Below, piece after piece: positions 22,966 through 34,499 of a stretch of 64,000 bases of DNA. Under the pieces are notes generated by a model. That model worked only from the letters and a program-made list of their open reading frames with translations. It searched no databases and was not told the DNA's origin. Numbering within the stretch: the stretch's first letter is position 1; every line of letters starts with the position of its first letter. The position numbers and the translations under genes were made by a program. Source of the stretch: Malania oleifera (lineage: Eukaryota > Streptophyta > Magnoliopsida > Santalales > Ximeniaceae); NCBI RefSeq assembly GCF_029873635.1, contig NC_080421.1, positions 37,986,617 to 38,050,616 on the forward strand, given 5' to 3'.

Positions 22966-24657
22966 ACAAACTGTCACCACACCCCACTATGCACCCAGAG
23001 AACACAAGTAGAGACGCGATCGAAATATATAATGATAATGACGAAAGCGTGAACGATGACAAGAATGTAAATACAACTTCCTAAACTGTCCGCATTGGAC
23101 AATTCAATAATGGTTGAAATATAAACATCACTAATCGTAAATGAAACAAATAATCAACATGTTCAATTGATTATTAGTTTACATAATATGACTAATAATC
23201 AATTGAATTTTAACAACTGATTTGTCCCACATGTACGATGAGGCATGAATGTATAGTAACCATTCTTGAATAGGTCTAAGCTTCGATGCACACATGAAAT
23301 GACAATAATTAATTTTGCATAAGGAGTCCGTGATAAGTAGGCAAGGCATAAGCATTATGGCATTAAGGTGTAAACCTTTTGAGAATTTCAATTTTTAGAT
23401 AAAAATACATAAATAAATTACATGTACTTTAAAAATAAGGAAAAAACTACATAATTATATAAACAAAGGAAAAAACTACATAATTATATAAACAATGTAA
23501 AAAATAAATATGCTTTTTAAACTATTTTTTAGTCATTCAAAATACTAACTTAAATTCATTAAGTAAATCAAGTCAAGAGAAAGTTATAAAATTGCAAAGT
23601 TCATATTACTTTCAAGATTTATGATACAACTCCCAATTATTCCTCTATTGTTTCCAAATCTCATCCAACAATAAACCTCCACCTCAGTCAAAACTCAAAT
23701 CATCACTTTCTGATCCAATATATCTCCCCATTTCTTAACCTCCTTTTCTTTCCTTTCCAATGCCCCCAACCTCCTTCTTAATAGGAGAATCTCATCCAAC
23801 AGCAACCTCCCACCACAATCAAATCTGCCAAAATTCAGACACAAGATATCATCAATCGCCCCCATAGTTGCTCCTAGGTTTTTGCATCTTACCTCCCCAT
23901 TTTTCAAACACTTCTAGCTCCAAACTATTAATATTCTGGACATGTACCAAAGGTCGATCAGCACAATTGGAATTTTGGAGTACTGGACTCTGAACGTGAA
24001 GTCTAACCTCCTCCTTAGTAATACTATTTCTTTTGCACAAAGTGTTTTTTGTGAGAGAGAGGCAGATTGTGTATGCTATTTTTAGTAGACATTGAAGTGG
24101 TAGGATGTTCGTCATACAAAGAAAAAGGGCATTGTGTTCAAATTAGATTTTCTTATTTTGAGAAGGTGTGTGATTGAGCTAGTTGGGAGTTCTTGGATAG
24201 AGTGCCTTTGAGGAAGGGGTCAGGTGTTACGTGGAGGAGTTGGATAGGGGGCTTTTTATCTAATGGCTAATGCTTATTTTTTGTGAATATTAATGGGCAC
24301 AATAGTGGTTATAGATCTTCCACTAAAAAAAAAAAAAAAAAAAATTGACATGGTTTCAAATTAAAAAAATAAAAAAATTGCACAACCTTATAAAATGTAT
24401 TACATAACAACAAAACTGATTATTCCAATTCAAATCAATGATGGAAAGTTTAATTGAAATGCAAGTTAAGAGATAGGAAATGTGTATACATACACATATA
24501 CAAATCATAAAAATTTCATAGACTGATCATTGGAATTTTCACCAGTCACCATATTGTTCTGCTGTTGAAAATAAGTTGCAATTGATTATGTGTGTGTAAT
24601 TTCAAGAGACAGCACCAAATGACATAGAAACAGTTAATCATGATTTACACACACACG

Positions 24658-24700
<43 letters not shown>

Positions 24701-25379
24701 TAAACTTAATTTCAAGATCAATATTATTTAAGTTTACCACAGGATGTATATTTTTCATGGAGCTCTTTTTAGGGGCTAACAAAAATGAAGAGAGCAATAA
24801 AAATTAAGTTATTGCCCATCTTGATCATTTGGACTTGAAATTAAAAAATAGTATTTCTCGTTAGAAAGAAAAATGATTAGTCCTAGTTATAATTTTGAAG
24901 AAAATTCAGTGATGATAAATCCTGCAGAAACAATAAATATAATTTTTTTTTTAAATTCCCATTTGGCTCTTCCAAACTCCATTCATTACATGCACACAAG
25001 TTTCCATTCCACAAACATCATTTGATCACAATTTGATCCGTGAGGCCTGAGGGAACTTAATCTTACCGTGGAGTAGTTGGAGGCTGGAGGTGTGGAGTCA
25101 AGTTGTCTATGGAGCTGGGGATGACTGATGCCTGTGGCTGTGGTTCATGGAGCTTGGAGGAGACGACGACTCGAGCTAGGGATCGTTCGCACTTTGTAGG
25201 CTTGCAGCACCGGCAGGTCCGACACGTAGCAGCGCACTAGAGGAGAGGAGAGGCGACTCAGGAGAGGAGAGGATTGAGATTTAAGAGAGTGAGAACTGAG
25301 AGGTCAAAGATGAGGAAAGGGTAAGAGCCGCGGCGCGAGTTAGGGGCCCTAAAGGTTTTTTTGTGTTAACTGAAGTCTG
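22966..25379. other. Right interior (promoter side) of CACTA B
   Basis: 22966-23200 aligns with A at 30964-31200, both starting near TGTCAC-ACACCCCACTATGC. The remainder is AT-rich with a (CA)n tract at 24647-24698 and a poly-A at about 24325. From about 25060 to 25340 it becomes G-rich (GGAGAGGAGAG). This G-rich block corresponds in position to A's 33850-34450 and would lie at the start of the transposase transcript. No coding sequence is supported. Confidence 0.5.
24647..24698. repeat. (CA)n microsatellite
   Basis: About 25 CA units with two CG interruptions near the start. Confidence 0.95.
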
Positions 25380-26317
25380 AAGTAGTAGTGACGGTTTCAA
25401 AACCATTACTAATACCCTATTATTAGTGACGGTTCTCCCAAACCATCACTAATACTCTTAACTATTTCTTTTTAAAAAATTTTTAAATGAAAACACTATT
25501 AGTGACGGTTTCAAACTGTCACTATTACCACCTTATTAGTGATGGTTATCCCAAACTATCACTAATACCCTTAACTATTTCTTTTTAAAAAATTTTAAAT
25601 GAAAACACTAGTAGTGACGGTTTTCAAAACCGTCACTAATACCCCCTTATTAGTGACGGTTATCCAAAACTGTCACTAATACCATTAACTATTTCTTTTT
25701 TAATATTTTTTAAATGAAAACACTAGCAGACGGTTTAAAAACCGTCACTAATACCCCTTTATTAGTGACGGTTCTCCCAAACTGTCACTAATACCCTTAA
25801 CTAATTTTTTAAAATAATTTTTAAACAAAAACACTAGTAGTGACGGTTTTGAAACCGTCACTAGTACACCCCTACTTGTGACGATTCTATCAAACCGTCA
25901 CTAATACCCTTAACTATTTCTTTTTTCAAAAAATTTAAATAAAAATACTAGTAGCGACGGTTTCAAAACCGTCACTAATACCCCATTATTAGTGACAGTT
26001 ATCCCAAACCATCACTAATACCCTTAATTATTTCTTTTTTAAAATTTTTTAAATGAAAATATTAGCAGTGACGGTTTCAAAACCGTTACTAATACCCTAG
26101 AATCGTTGCTAATATTTTCCTAAAAAAATTTTTGCGCGGAAATTGTTTACCGTGCTATTTTTAGCGTCGAAAGTATCAGTGACGGTTTTAAAACCGTCAC
26201 TAATAGTGTCATATTAGTGACGACTGCTAAAACCGTCACTAATGCTTAGACTATTAGTGATGGTTCTTAAAAACCGTCACTAATATTTTCATCACTAAAA
26301 ACCAGTTTTTTGTAGTG
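25380..26317. repeat. Right subterminal repeat array of CACTA B
   Basis: At least eight palindromic pairs of TAGTGACGGTTTCAAAACC and CCGTCACTAATACC occur, separated by a recurring spacer CCTTAACTATTTCTTTTT with AAAATTTTTAAATGAAAACA. The period is about 115 bp, so the array is a higher-order tandem repeat. The last 220 bp change character and include a conserved non-repeat box (26101-26156). Confidence 0.88.
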
Positions 26318-26320
26318 ATG
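26318..26320. repeat. Target-site duplication ATG, right copy, of CACTA element B
   Basis: It follows the TGTAGTG terminus at 26317 and matches 5583-5585. The sequence after it (TAAAGAACCATACGCTGCTC) continues A's transposase exon. Confidence 0.93.
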
Positions 26321-29300
26321 TAAAGAACCATACGCTGCTCCTGAGTCACCTACGGCCAACTAAATGCGGTGACTAGAGCATACTGTCAGCATATAATGCC
26401 AAGCTCCCTCGTCCACCTGGTGCACCAATCGTTCAGTGAGGCGGTGTATTCTAGAGGAATGTCAATCTGAATCTGCTGTTTTGTCCTATCCAGGTGCTTC
26501 TTCAATGACATGTTCTTCACTGCACCACGACCTGACCTGACCGTGGGCGTAGATGCTGAAAGTAGAGTTAATTTAAGAACAACATTATAATCATACACGT
26601 GGATAACTATCATCAACAGTTGACATGTAAATAAAGTAATCGTATCTATACCAACACTGCTCATCAAGGTCGGCAACTCACCCTACGTGTCAGTCACATA
26701 AGTGGTATCCATGTCTGGACGAGGTGCCGATGGCTTAGACAATGGTGCCACTGCATCAAGACCGACAAGGTTCACCGGTCTGGAGGATTTCGGATCATCC
26801 TCATGCGATGTACTCGTGTGCCTGGAAGGATTTCTCCAACGTCGGCCTTCTAGTGCCATATGTGCAAATTAATAGACAAGTAAATATAAGAAATACGAAT
26901 ATTAGATGGATGTAGCATACATCTATTTTTAAGTTATTCACACATGTCAGATACATAGTGACAAAAATAACATGCTTACCCCCCTATACATCCTCAATAT
27001 CGGTATCATCCTCACTTTCTAAAGTGTCTTCCTCTTCACTAAAGTACTCGAACCCTGTTTCATCTTCCCCATCAGTTTCCTCATCGTCGATGAAGTGAAC
27101 GTCTACAGAAGGTTCAATTGTAATGTTAGCAGTCCCTACGTGTTCTGCCGTGCCACCATCCCTATGCAATGGTATAAGATCGGCGCCTTCTTCGACAACA
27201 TTTGCAGCAGATTGTGCTGCTGCACGGACAAATGGCTCATCTTCTTGGAATGCAGTCTCATTGGAACTCATCTCACTATCTGCAACTTCTGCATTACTGT
27301 ATAAACTTCGGGGAGGAATCTTTTGGGCCACATTCCATTCACCCTTTAATTTGGTGTCTTTAAGGTAAAACACTTGTTCTGCCTACGTCACAAGCACGAA
27401 AGGGTCATTTTGATACCAGGTCTTACTAAAATTGACACTAGTGAAGTAGGCATTGGTGTTTATCCCAGTCTTTTTATTGCTGATATCCCACTAGGTACAC
27501 TTGAATAGGTGGACGACTTTGTTTGCTCCATAGTTAAGCTCTATAATGTCATTCAACACACCAAAGTAGTCAATTTCTTCATCTCCTTTTGTGTCTTGCA
27601 CCGCAACCCCACAAATTTGGGTTCTTCTATGCAGTTTGAGGGACTTTGAATGAAATTGTAACCCGTTGACAATGCAACCGCTGTAGCGGTTAACTCGTTG
27701 ATCGGGGCCACATGCCAACGCATACAAATTTTTACTTGCTGTTGGTTCCTTATTGTAGTACATGACTTTCATCTATTAAATAAATAAGAGTTTAGAAGAA
27801 TAAACCGTCAATAGTGAAAACATACATTGCTTCTCACTCAAGCAGTTTTTGTTACTTACACGACTCTCAAATCAATTGATAAATTCCTTCTTATGTCTTT
27901 CATCAACATTTTGTTCATTTTGGGTCAGGAGTTCAGCTTTATATTCATTATATGCAACAGCAGTATATGTTAATGTCAAGTTTGTATATAATTATGCATA
28001 TGTAAATACAATGCAAAGTAAGGAGTTTGGAATCACGTACTCGATATATGGAACAATTTCATCACAATTGTTGAGGACGTAAAATTAAGCCTTTTCTAGG
28101 CCGTCCATATTAATGAAATCGTAAACTCGTGCACCAAGAGGCCGAACATTTTCTTGAAATATAGAGCTCTTGGGTTCTTTATCTTCGGCATTAATAACTT
28201 GAACGTCTGCATTTCGCTCATCATGAGTGAACATCGTGTCAATATCATATAGATACATTGAGTAAAATGCAGGACATTCACTGTCAATGTACACCTCAAT
28301 GATTGAAACTTCTGGCCATGCCTTATTGCGCATGTACCCCAATAAAGAAAAAAAATAAGAACAAGGAAATCACATGACCATTATACAAGGACTTTATACT
28401 TTACCTCTCAATAGGATACATCCAACAATATTGAACCAGTCCTCCAATTACGGCCTCCCTTGTTAAATGGACAGCTAGGTGGACCATCACATTGAAGAAT
28501 GCTGGCAGAAAAATTTTCTCTAGCTTGCATAGTATTATCACGACGTCATCATCTAACCGTTCAAGTACGTTTACGCTCAATTTTTTTTAGCACAATTGCC
28601 GAAAAAGAATCCCAGCTCAATCAGCATTGAGCGAACATCTTCAGTTAAGTGTCCATGAAGGAAAATGCGTAGAACCCGATGTAGAAGGACGTGACAGTCA
28701 TGACTTTTCATTCCTAGCATCTTCCCTTCCTTCGTGTTTATGCATCGAGTTATGTTCGATGCATATCCATTGGGGAACTTTACTGATTTCAACTATTCGA
28801 AGAATTTATTTTTCTCATCCTTCGAAAATGTTTAACAAGCTGATGGCATGAGAATTTTGTCCCCATCACGAAACAGGTGCAGCTCAGGTCATATTCCCAT
28901 ATTTTCTATATCTCGGCGAGCATTTGCGGTGTCCTTTTTCTTCCCATTTATATCAAGAAATGTACCAATGACATTTTCACAAATGTTCTTTTCGATGTGC
29001 ATGACATCCAAGTTTTGGCATAGTAGAAGATCTTTCTAGTATTGCAACTCGAAGAAGATGCTTCTCTTTGTCCAATTCAACTCCCACTCAGTGCATTTTA
29101 TTTTTCTACTAGTCGGTGGTTTCCCAAATTTCACATCTCTGATCAACCTTAGCTGGTTTAATATCTCTTCCCCACTTAACCGTTTTAGCGATGACCTTTG
29201 TTCAAGTTTTCCATTGAAGCTTCTGACGCCATGAGTCCTCGAAGGATGTCCAGTTCGTAGAAAACGGCAATGACACATAAAGCATAACGTGCGGCCATGC

Positions 29301-30703
29301 TTCAAGGATAAGGACCCAACATCCTTATTACATACTGGGCATGCTAAGTAACCTTTTGTGCTCCAACCTGACAGGTTGTCGTATGCGAGGAAATCATTAA
29401 TTGTCCACAAGATTGCAGCATGTATATGAAATGTTGTTCTGGTTTCCACATCGAATGTCTCTACTCCTTTTTCCCATAATTCTTTCAACTTGTCAATTAA
29501 CGGACGTAGGTAAACATCAATATCATTACCAGGTGCTCTCGGTCTGGGAATCAATAGAGACATATAAATGAAAGGTTCTTTCATTCATCGCCATGGCAAC
29601 ATATTGTATGCCATCATCATAACTGGCCACATGCTATATGGGTTGGTCATGTTACCGAAAGGATTGAACCCATCTGAAGCAAGGTCAAGTCTGATGTTGC
29701 GAGGATCACTAGCAAACCACGGATGCATTTTATCAAATTCGGCCCAAGTTTTGGAGTCGGCTGGATGGCTAAGGGTGTTTCCTTCTTGAAGACATTTCTT
29801 TTGATGTCATCTCATATTTGTAGCAGTCTTTTTGCACATATACAATTGTTGCAGCCGCGGGATTAATGGACAATATTGCAAAACTTTTTTGGGGATCTTT
29901 TTACCCTTCTTCTGATTAGTTGTATACCTCAGTTCACCACATTCTGGGCACTCGTTCGCATTTTCATGTTCACCATAAAAGAGTGTACAATCATACCTAC
30001 ATGCATGTATTAGAGTGTAACCAAGACCCAATTAATGCCTGTATGTCTTTGCCTCATAAAAAGACTTGGAAAGTGTTTCACCATCAGGTAGTGCTGCCTT
30101 AATAAGGCTTAAATGCATGTTGAATGTGCCCTGAGATAACCCATGCATTGTCCTTGCATGAAGCAACTTTATCAGAAACTCTAATTTTTAGAACTTTTTA
30201 TAGTTTGGATATAGGGGCACCCGTGCATCCCTCATAATACTAGCAAATGGTTTACTGAGTCGATTCAACGTACTAGGATCGCATGGTATGGTACCTGCTA
30301 AAGTAGTTTCATCACGAGTACGCGACACACTGACATCACCTGTGTCCACTGCAATCCCCCTTTGCAAGTCACCCAACATTTTGATTAACCCTTTCAAACA
30401 TGTATCACCACCTACTATATTTGCCCCCTCATCTTCATCGTCATCATTATCGCTCTGAACTATGTAATCTTCACCATGGAACACCCATCTCGTGTACCTT
30501 TTCTCCATTCCAAAGTCTAACAAATGTGAATGGACCAGATCAATGTGTTTGAATGTTATGTTTTGGAATTTCTTACAAGGACACGTTATTCTACTGGCTT
30601 TGTGTGCACGAGGATGCACGAACTCTATGAAATCATGTACCCCTTTCACATATTTTGGCAAAAACCTACCCCGAGTGTTCATCCAACTCTTATCCATGTT
30701 CAT
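26321..30703 (-). pseudogene. CACTA A transposase gene, 5' part (TA domain, TNP2, DUF4218, DUF4216)
   Basis: The gene starts at ATG 30703 (MNMDKSWMNTRG). A transposase-associated domain (30703-30480: DKSWM, ITCPCKKFQN, one expected Cys replaced by Phe) and an acidic stretch follow. An intron acceptor TGTAG lies at about 30002. Next come YDCTLFYGEHENANECPECG and the TNP2 core at about 29790-29036, then DUF4218 at about 28792-28085 (VKFPNGYASNITRCINTKEG) and DUF4216 at 27772-26984 (NLYALACGPDQRVNRYSGCI, VFYLKDTKLKGEW) with an acidic tail. Transposase_24 begins at about 26560-26321. A TGA stands at about 29587 where TNP2 proteins usually have Cys before MKE, and several stops lie in 28800-29035. 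The gene continues across B into 5585-4439. En/Spm transposases of this type cut at CACTA ends in the nucleus. Confidence 0.87.
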
Positions 30704-33700
30704 TAATTACCCTATAATATGTTCAAGTAAATGGTGTTCATTATATTTTCATAATGTTTATCATGCATGTATAGTGAATCCTATAATCAACCATCATACT
30801 CTAAAGGGTACGGATCCTATCCCATTTAGGAATGTTGCATTTACATTGCGATCAATCGCTCAAATTCTTTCTTCGTAGTCGTTATAAATTTTGGTAGCAT
30901 CTCCCCATGGCTCGCCAAGTACACGAGATGGGGGAAGTGAAAATTTTTCTAGTTTTCCATCACTAACAAATTGTCACGACACCCCACTATGCACCCAGAG
31001 AACACAAGTAGAGACGTGCTCGAAATATATAATGACAATTAACAAAACATGAATGATGACAACAATGTAAATACAACTTCTTGAACTGTCCACATTGGAC
31101 AATCCAAGAATGGTTGAAATACAAACATTGCTAATCGTAAGTGAAATAAATAATTAACATGTTCAAGTGATTATTAGTCAACATAGTATGACTAATAATC
31201 AATTGAAATATAACAATTGATTTGTCTCGCATGTACAATTAAGAATGAATGTATAGTAACCGTTCTTGGACGGATCTAAGCTTCAATGAATACATGAAGT
31301 TGAAAAAAAAAAAAAAACATGCAAGGGGCTACGATTTCAGGCTTTGGTTTTGAGGAATATAAGACTTATCACTGCATTGCATGTACGCTTTTTTTTTTTA
31401 ATAATATGTATAAGGACGATCAATTTTATCTAATGCAATGGATGACTTAAAATGACATTTTTTTCAAAGTGGTGTAAACTCGTTTCCTTTTTTAAGGATT
31501 TTCGATATAAAATAGTTAGAATGGAGAATAACTAGCTTTCATTTTTACTAAATCCAAAGAGGGAATATCGCACAAAAGTGAAATGCCAAAATACTAAAAA
31601 CTAGTAGAATTTCACAAGAAATATAAATATAAATAGAGGAATACTAAAATTTCACAGGCAATAGAACTAAACACAATAAAATAACATTATTTTATCACCT
31701 TGAAGCAAAATACTACAATTTCATTGGAAAGACAATCTCAAATAACACATTGATCATATAATCAAAATGTGTGAGAAGCTTAAATACCAAAAAAAAAAAA
31801 AAATGAATACTAAAGTTTAATGATTGCTCAAATAACTATTAAAGAGAATATCTCATTGGCAGGCAATGTAACTAAATTTATATATCCTTAATGTGATTGT
31901 GCTTACCGTATTCTCTAACAAGTAACCCTATAAGACAGATAGGACATACTCAAGTCTTTCTAGATTTTCAATACTTAATTCACAATCCAATGGTTAAGAA
32001 TACTTTAAAAATTAAGTATTGAGAAGTATCATATTGTCAATCTTTTCGAAAACTTATATTCTCAATGTAGATTTTATAGACTTATTCATGAAATAAATAT
32101 GATATTTATTTGGAATGAGATGTTAACTTGCCTTTATTAATTATAATGTGGGAAAATACAAGAAAAAAAAAGTGTTATGGAGCTAATTGGCTTTGATGGC
32201 ATACAACTAAAAATGTCTTATTTGCACTAAAGCCAATCACTTATATGTCGTATACCCATCTTCATAATATGTATAAGTGTTGTTACGAAAGTTTTGTGAT
32301 AAAGGGAGTAGCAACATTATCTACTAAAGCTACTTTTTTGTATGCTCATACTACCTCTTCCAACAATATCTTGTTACAACACTAACCCAATTAAGCAAAT
32401 TGGCTTGACCATTGATGAAGTACTTTCTAGATTTTTTTGACAACAAAAGGATCAAAAGATACTTTTTTATAAAGAAATATTTAGAGATTGTAATCTCATT
32501 TTGGTCCATATATTTTGACTTGAAATTTATGAAACGTCATAGTGGACTTATTTAGAATTAATAAATTTATGACATTAGTTGATTATTTCTTATTCATTGA
32601 TGCCTCGAGCATTAAAGAGACAAAACCGAGAGACACAAACATATCACTCACATAGGAACCTAGACTCATGTATAATTAACCCTATTTGGTTTGGGACTTT
32701 GTACTAAGAGTAATGCAGAGACGAAGGTTGAAGATGAAGGAAATAACAGAATTCCAAGAATGGAAAAATAGAAATTGTATTCAGTATATTCTTACAATGT
32801 TGTAATGCCACATTTTTAACTACTTATCTTTCATATTCTTTCAGAATCCAATGCCACTTATGGTTTGGAATTTATTTATTGTCTTAAAATAAATTTCAAA
32901 AAGACTTTCAGGGGATTCACTAAACCAAATTTTTAGTATATGTGTCTTATCCTTTTCTAGGGGATTCACCCTGTTTGGTTTGGGACTTTGTACTGATAGT
33001 AATGCAGAGACAAAGGTTGAAGATGAAGGAAATAACAGAATTCCAAGAATGGAAAAATAGAAATTGTATTCAGTATATTCTTACAATGTTGTGATGCCAC
33101 ATTTGTAACTACTTATCTTTCATATTCTGTGAGAATCCAAAGCCACTTATGGGTTGGAATTTATTTATTGTCTTAGAAATTAGAATTTCCGCAACCTTCT
33201 TTAAACTGCCAACATTTAATTTTAATGCTTGTTCACTTGAGTTACAAGCTAAAAATGAAGTTATAACTTAATTTTCTCTCACTACCCTTATATTTTGATT
33301 GTGCCATGGCATATCCTGTTGTCCTAATAATTTGTGTATGCTGATAAAACAATGGTGTGTCCTACTACAAGGCTATGCATCATTTTAGTCCGCGCCTCGC
33401 ACTACAAGATGCCTTTTAGTAGAATGTCCATTCCCTTTTCCAATGTTTAGATCTGACTTCTCATAACATATCACTCACATAGGAACCTAGACTAGCAAGA
33501 CCCTATGGGAAACTAATAGTGGACTAGTCTTAGCATACAACAGTGCCTTACCATTTGACACCAAATCCCATTATATATGCAAATCAAGAAACATAATCCA
33601 CTACCAACAAAGCATTCTATTTTTTAAACTAAATCACGCTGAACATTATGGTCAACTAAACATTAATGCCCCACCATATGACATTATTACACATTCTTAT

Positions 33701-33840
33701 AAGATGCCTTTTAGTTGAATTTTTTATGAACATCAGATCTAATTGAATGAAATAAATACGTTTGATGATATAAACTCCAAAAATTGATACAAATCCAAAA
33801 ATTGACAAATGCACAAATACAAAGAAAGAGAAGCTTACAG
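30704..33840. other. Right interior of CACTA A, non-coding
   Basis: This is upstream of A's transposase start. 30964-31200 is shared with B (22966-23200). The remainder is AT-rich without recognisable coding sequence. It contains a direct duplication (next entry) and a 27-bp phrase CATATCACTCACATAGGAAC... that occurs near 32640 and again near 33465. Confidence 0.5.
32681..33175. repeat. Direct duplication of a ~205-bp segment, spacing 289 bp
   Basis: TTTGGTTTGGGACTTTGTAC with the following GCAGAGAC-AAGGTTGAAGATG stretch begins at 32681 and again at 32970. The copies stay nearly identical to about GGAATTTATTTATTGTCTTA. The spacer after the first copy ends with GGGGATTCAC, repeated near 32910 and 32959. 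Confidence 0.85.
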
Positions 33841-33849
33841 AGAAGAGCA

Positions 33850-34450
33850 ACGGACTCCAACAAGTTGCTAGCGGTGGCTTGCGGCTCACAGGCACTGGTT
33901 TGCGGCGGAGGGGAGTCAGGCGACAACTTGTGATGGAGGGGAATCAGGCAATGACCTCTGGCGAATCGCAGACGGTTTCTTGCGGCAGAGGGTAACTGAG
34001 CGACGGCCATGGTGACTCGCAAGCGGTGGCTTGTAGACGAGAGCAGGGGGAGACTGGGAGAGAGGATCACCGGAGTAGGATAAGGGGAAGAGGAGGAGCT
34101 AGAGTGGTGGCTTGCGGCCGATTGAGAGCAGGGGGAGACTGGGAGAGAGGATCGCCAAAGCAGGAGGGGAAGAGGAGGAGCTAGAGCAGTGGCTTGTGGC
34201 CGAGAGCAGGGGGAGACTGGGAGAGAGGATCACCAGAGCAGGATGAGGGGAAGAGGAAGAGCTGGAGCGATGGCTTGCGGCCGATTGAGAGCAGGGGGAG
34301 ACTGCGAGAGAGGATTGCGGAGCAGGAAGGGAAGAGGAGGAGCTGGAGCGGTGGCTTGATACTAAGAGCAGCAGGAGATGGACTAGGAGCTATAGAGGTT
34401 TGTGGGAGCAGGCAGAGGGGAAGGGGAAGAGGCTAGCTGGAGAAGGAGGG
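33850..34450. repeat. G-rich tandem repeats at the 5' side of CACTA A transcript
   Basis: The unit with GAGCAGGGGGAGACTGGGAG starts near 34041, 34125, 34203 and 34289, with a weaker copy near 34366, a period of about 78-86 bp. Between them runs GGAAGAGGAGGAGCTAGAGC and GGTGGCTTGCGGCCGA. GC content is far above the surroundings. Element B has a related G-rich block at 25060-25340. The position suggests a promoter or 5' leader region for the minus-strand gene; this is inference. Open frames across it are low complexity. Confidence 0.7.
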
Positions 34451-34499
34451 GGAAAGCAGCATGGGAAAATATCCTGTGGAAAGCAATAAGGGTTTTTGG

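Larger units (their letters stand above)
5586..26317 (-). mobile_element. CACTA (En/Spm) transposon B, 20.7 kb, nested in A and carrying host gene fragments
   Basis: Ends are CACTACAAAAAATAAGG (left) and ACTGG-containing AAACCAGTTTTTTGTAGTG (right), with ATG duplications on both sides. Subterminal TAGTGACGGTTTT arrays lie at 5586-6010 and 25380-26317. The transposase gene is on the minus strand at 18236-22965 and has lost its 5' end. The 11.9 kb between the left array and the gene hold plus-strand pieces of three host genes plus LINE and LTR-element debris. B inserted 12 nt upstream of a splice donor in A's Transposase_24 exon, so A was already inactivated or became so then. This is a Pack-CACTA-like element. 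Confidence 0.92.

Noticed and set aside
25380..26317. Regular repeat-spacer pattern that could be mistaken for a CRISPR array
   Set aside because: Repeats are palindromic TAGTGACGG units near CACTA termini in plant DNA; the spacers are themselves repeated.
34194..34436. 80-residue open frame and the 119-residue minus-strand frame at 33711-34070
   Set aside because: Low-complexity translations of the G-rich tandem repeats.
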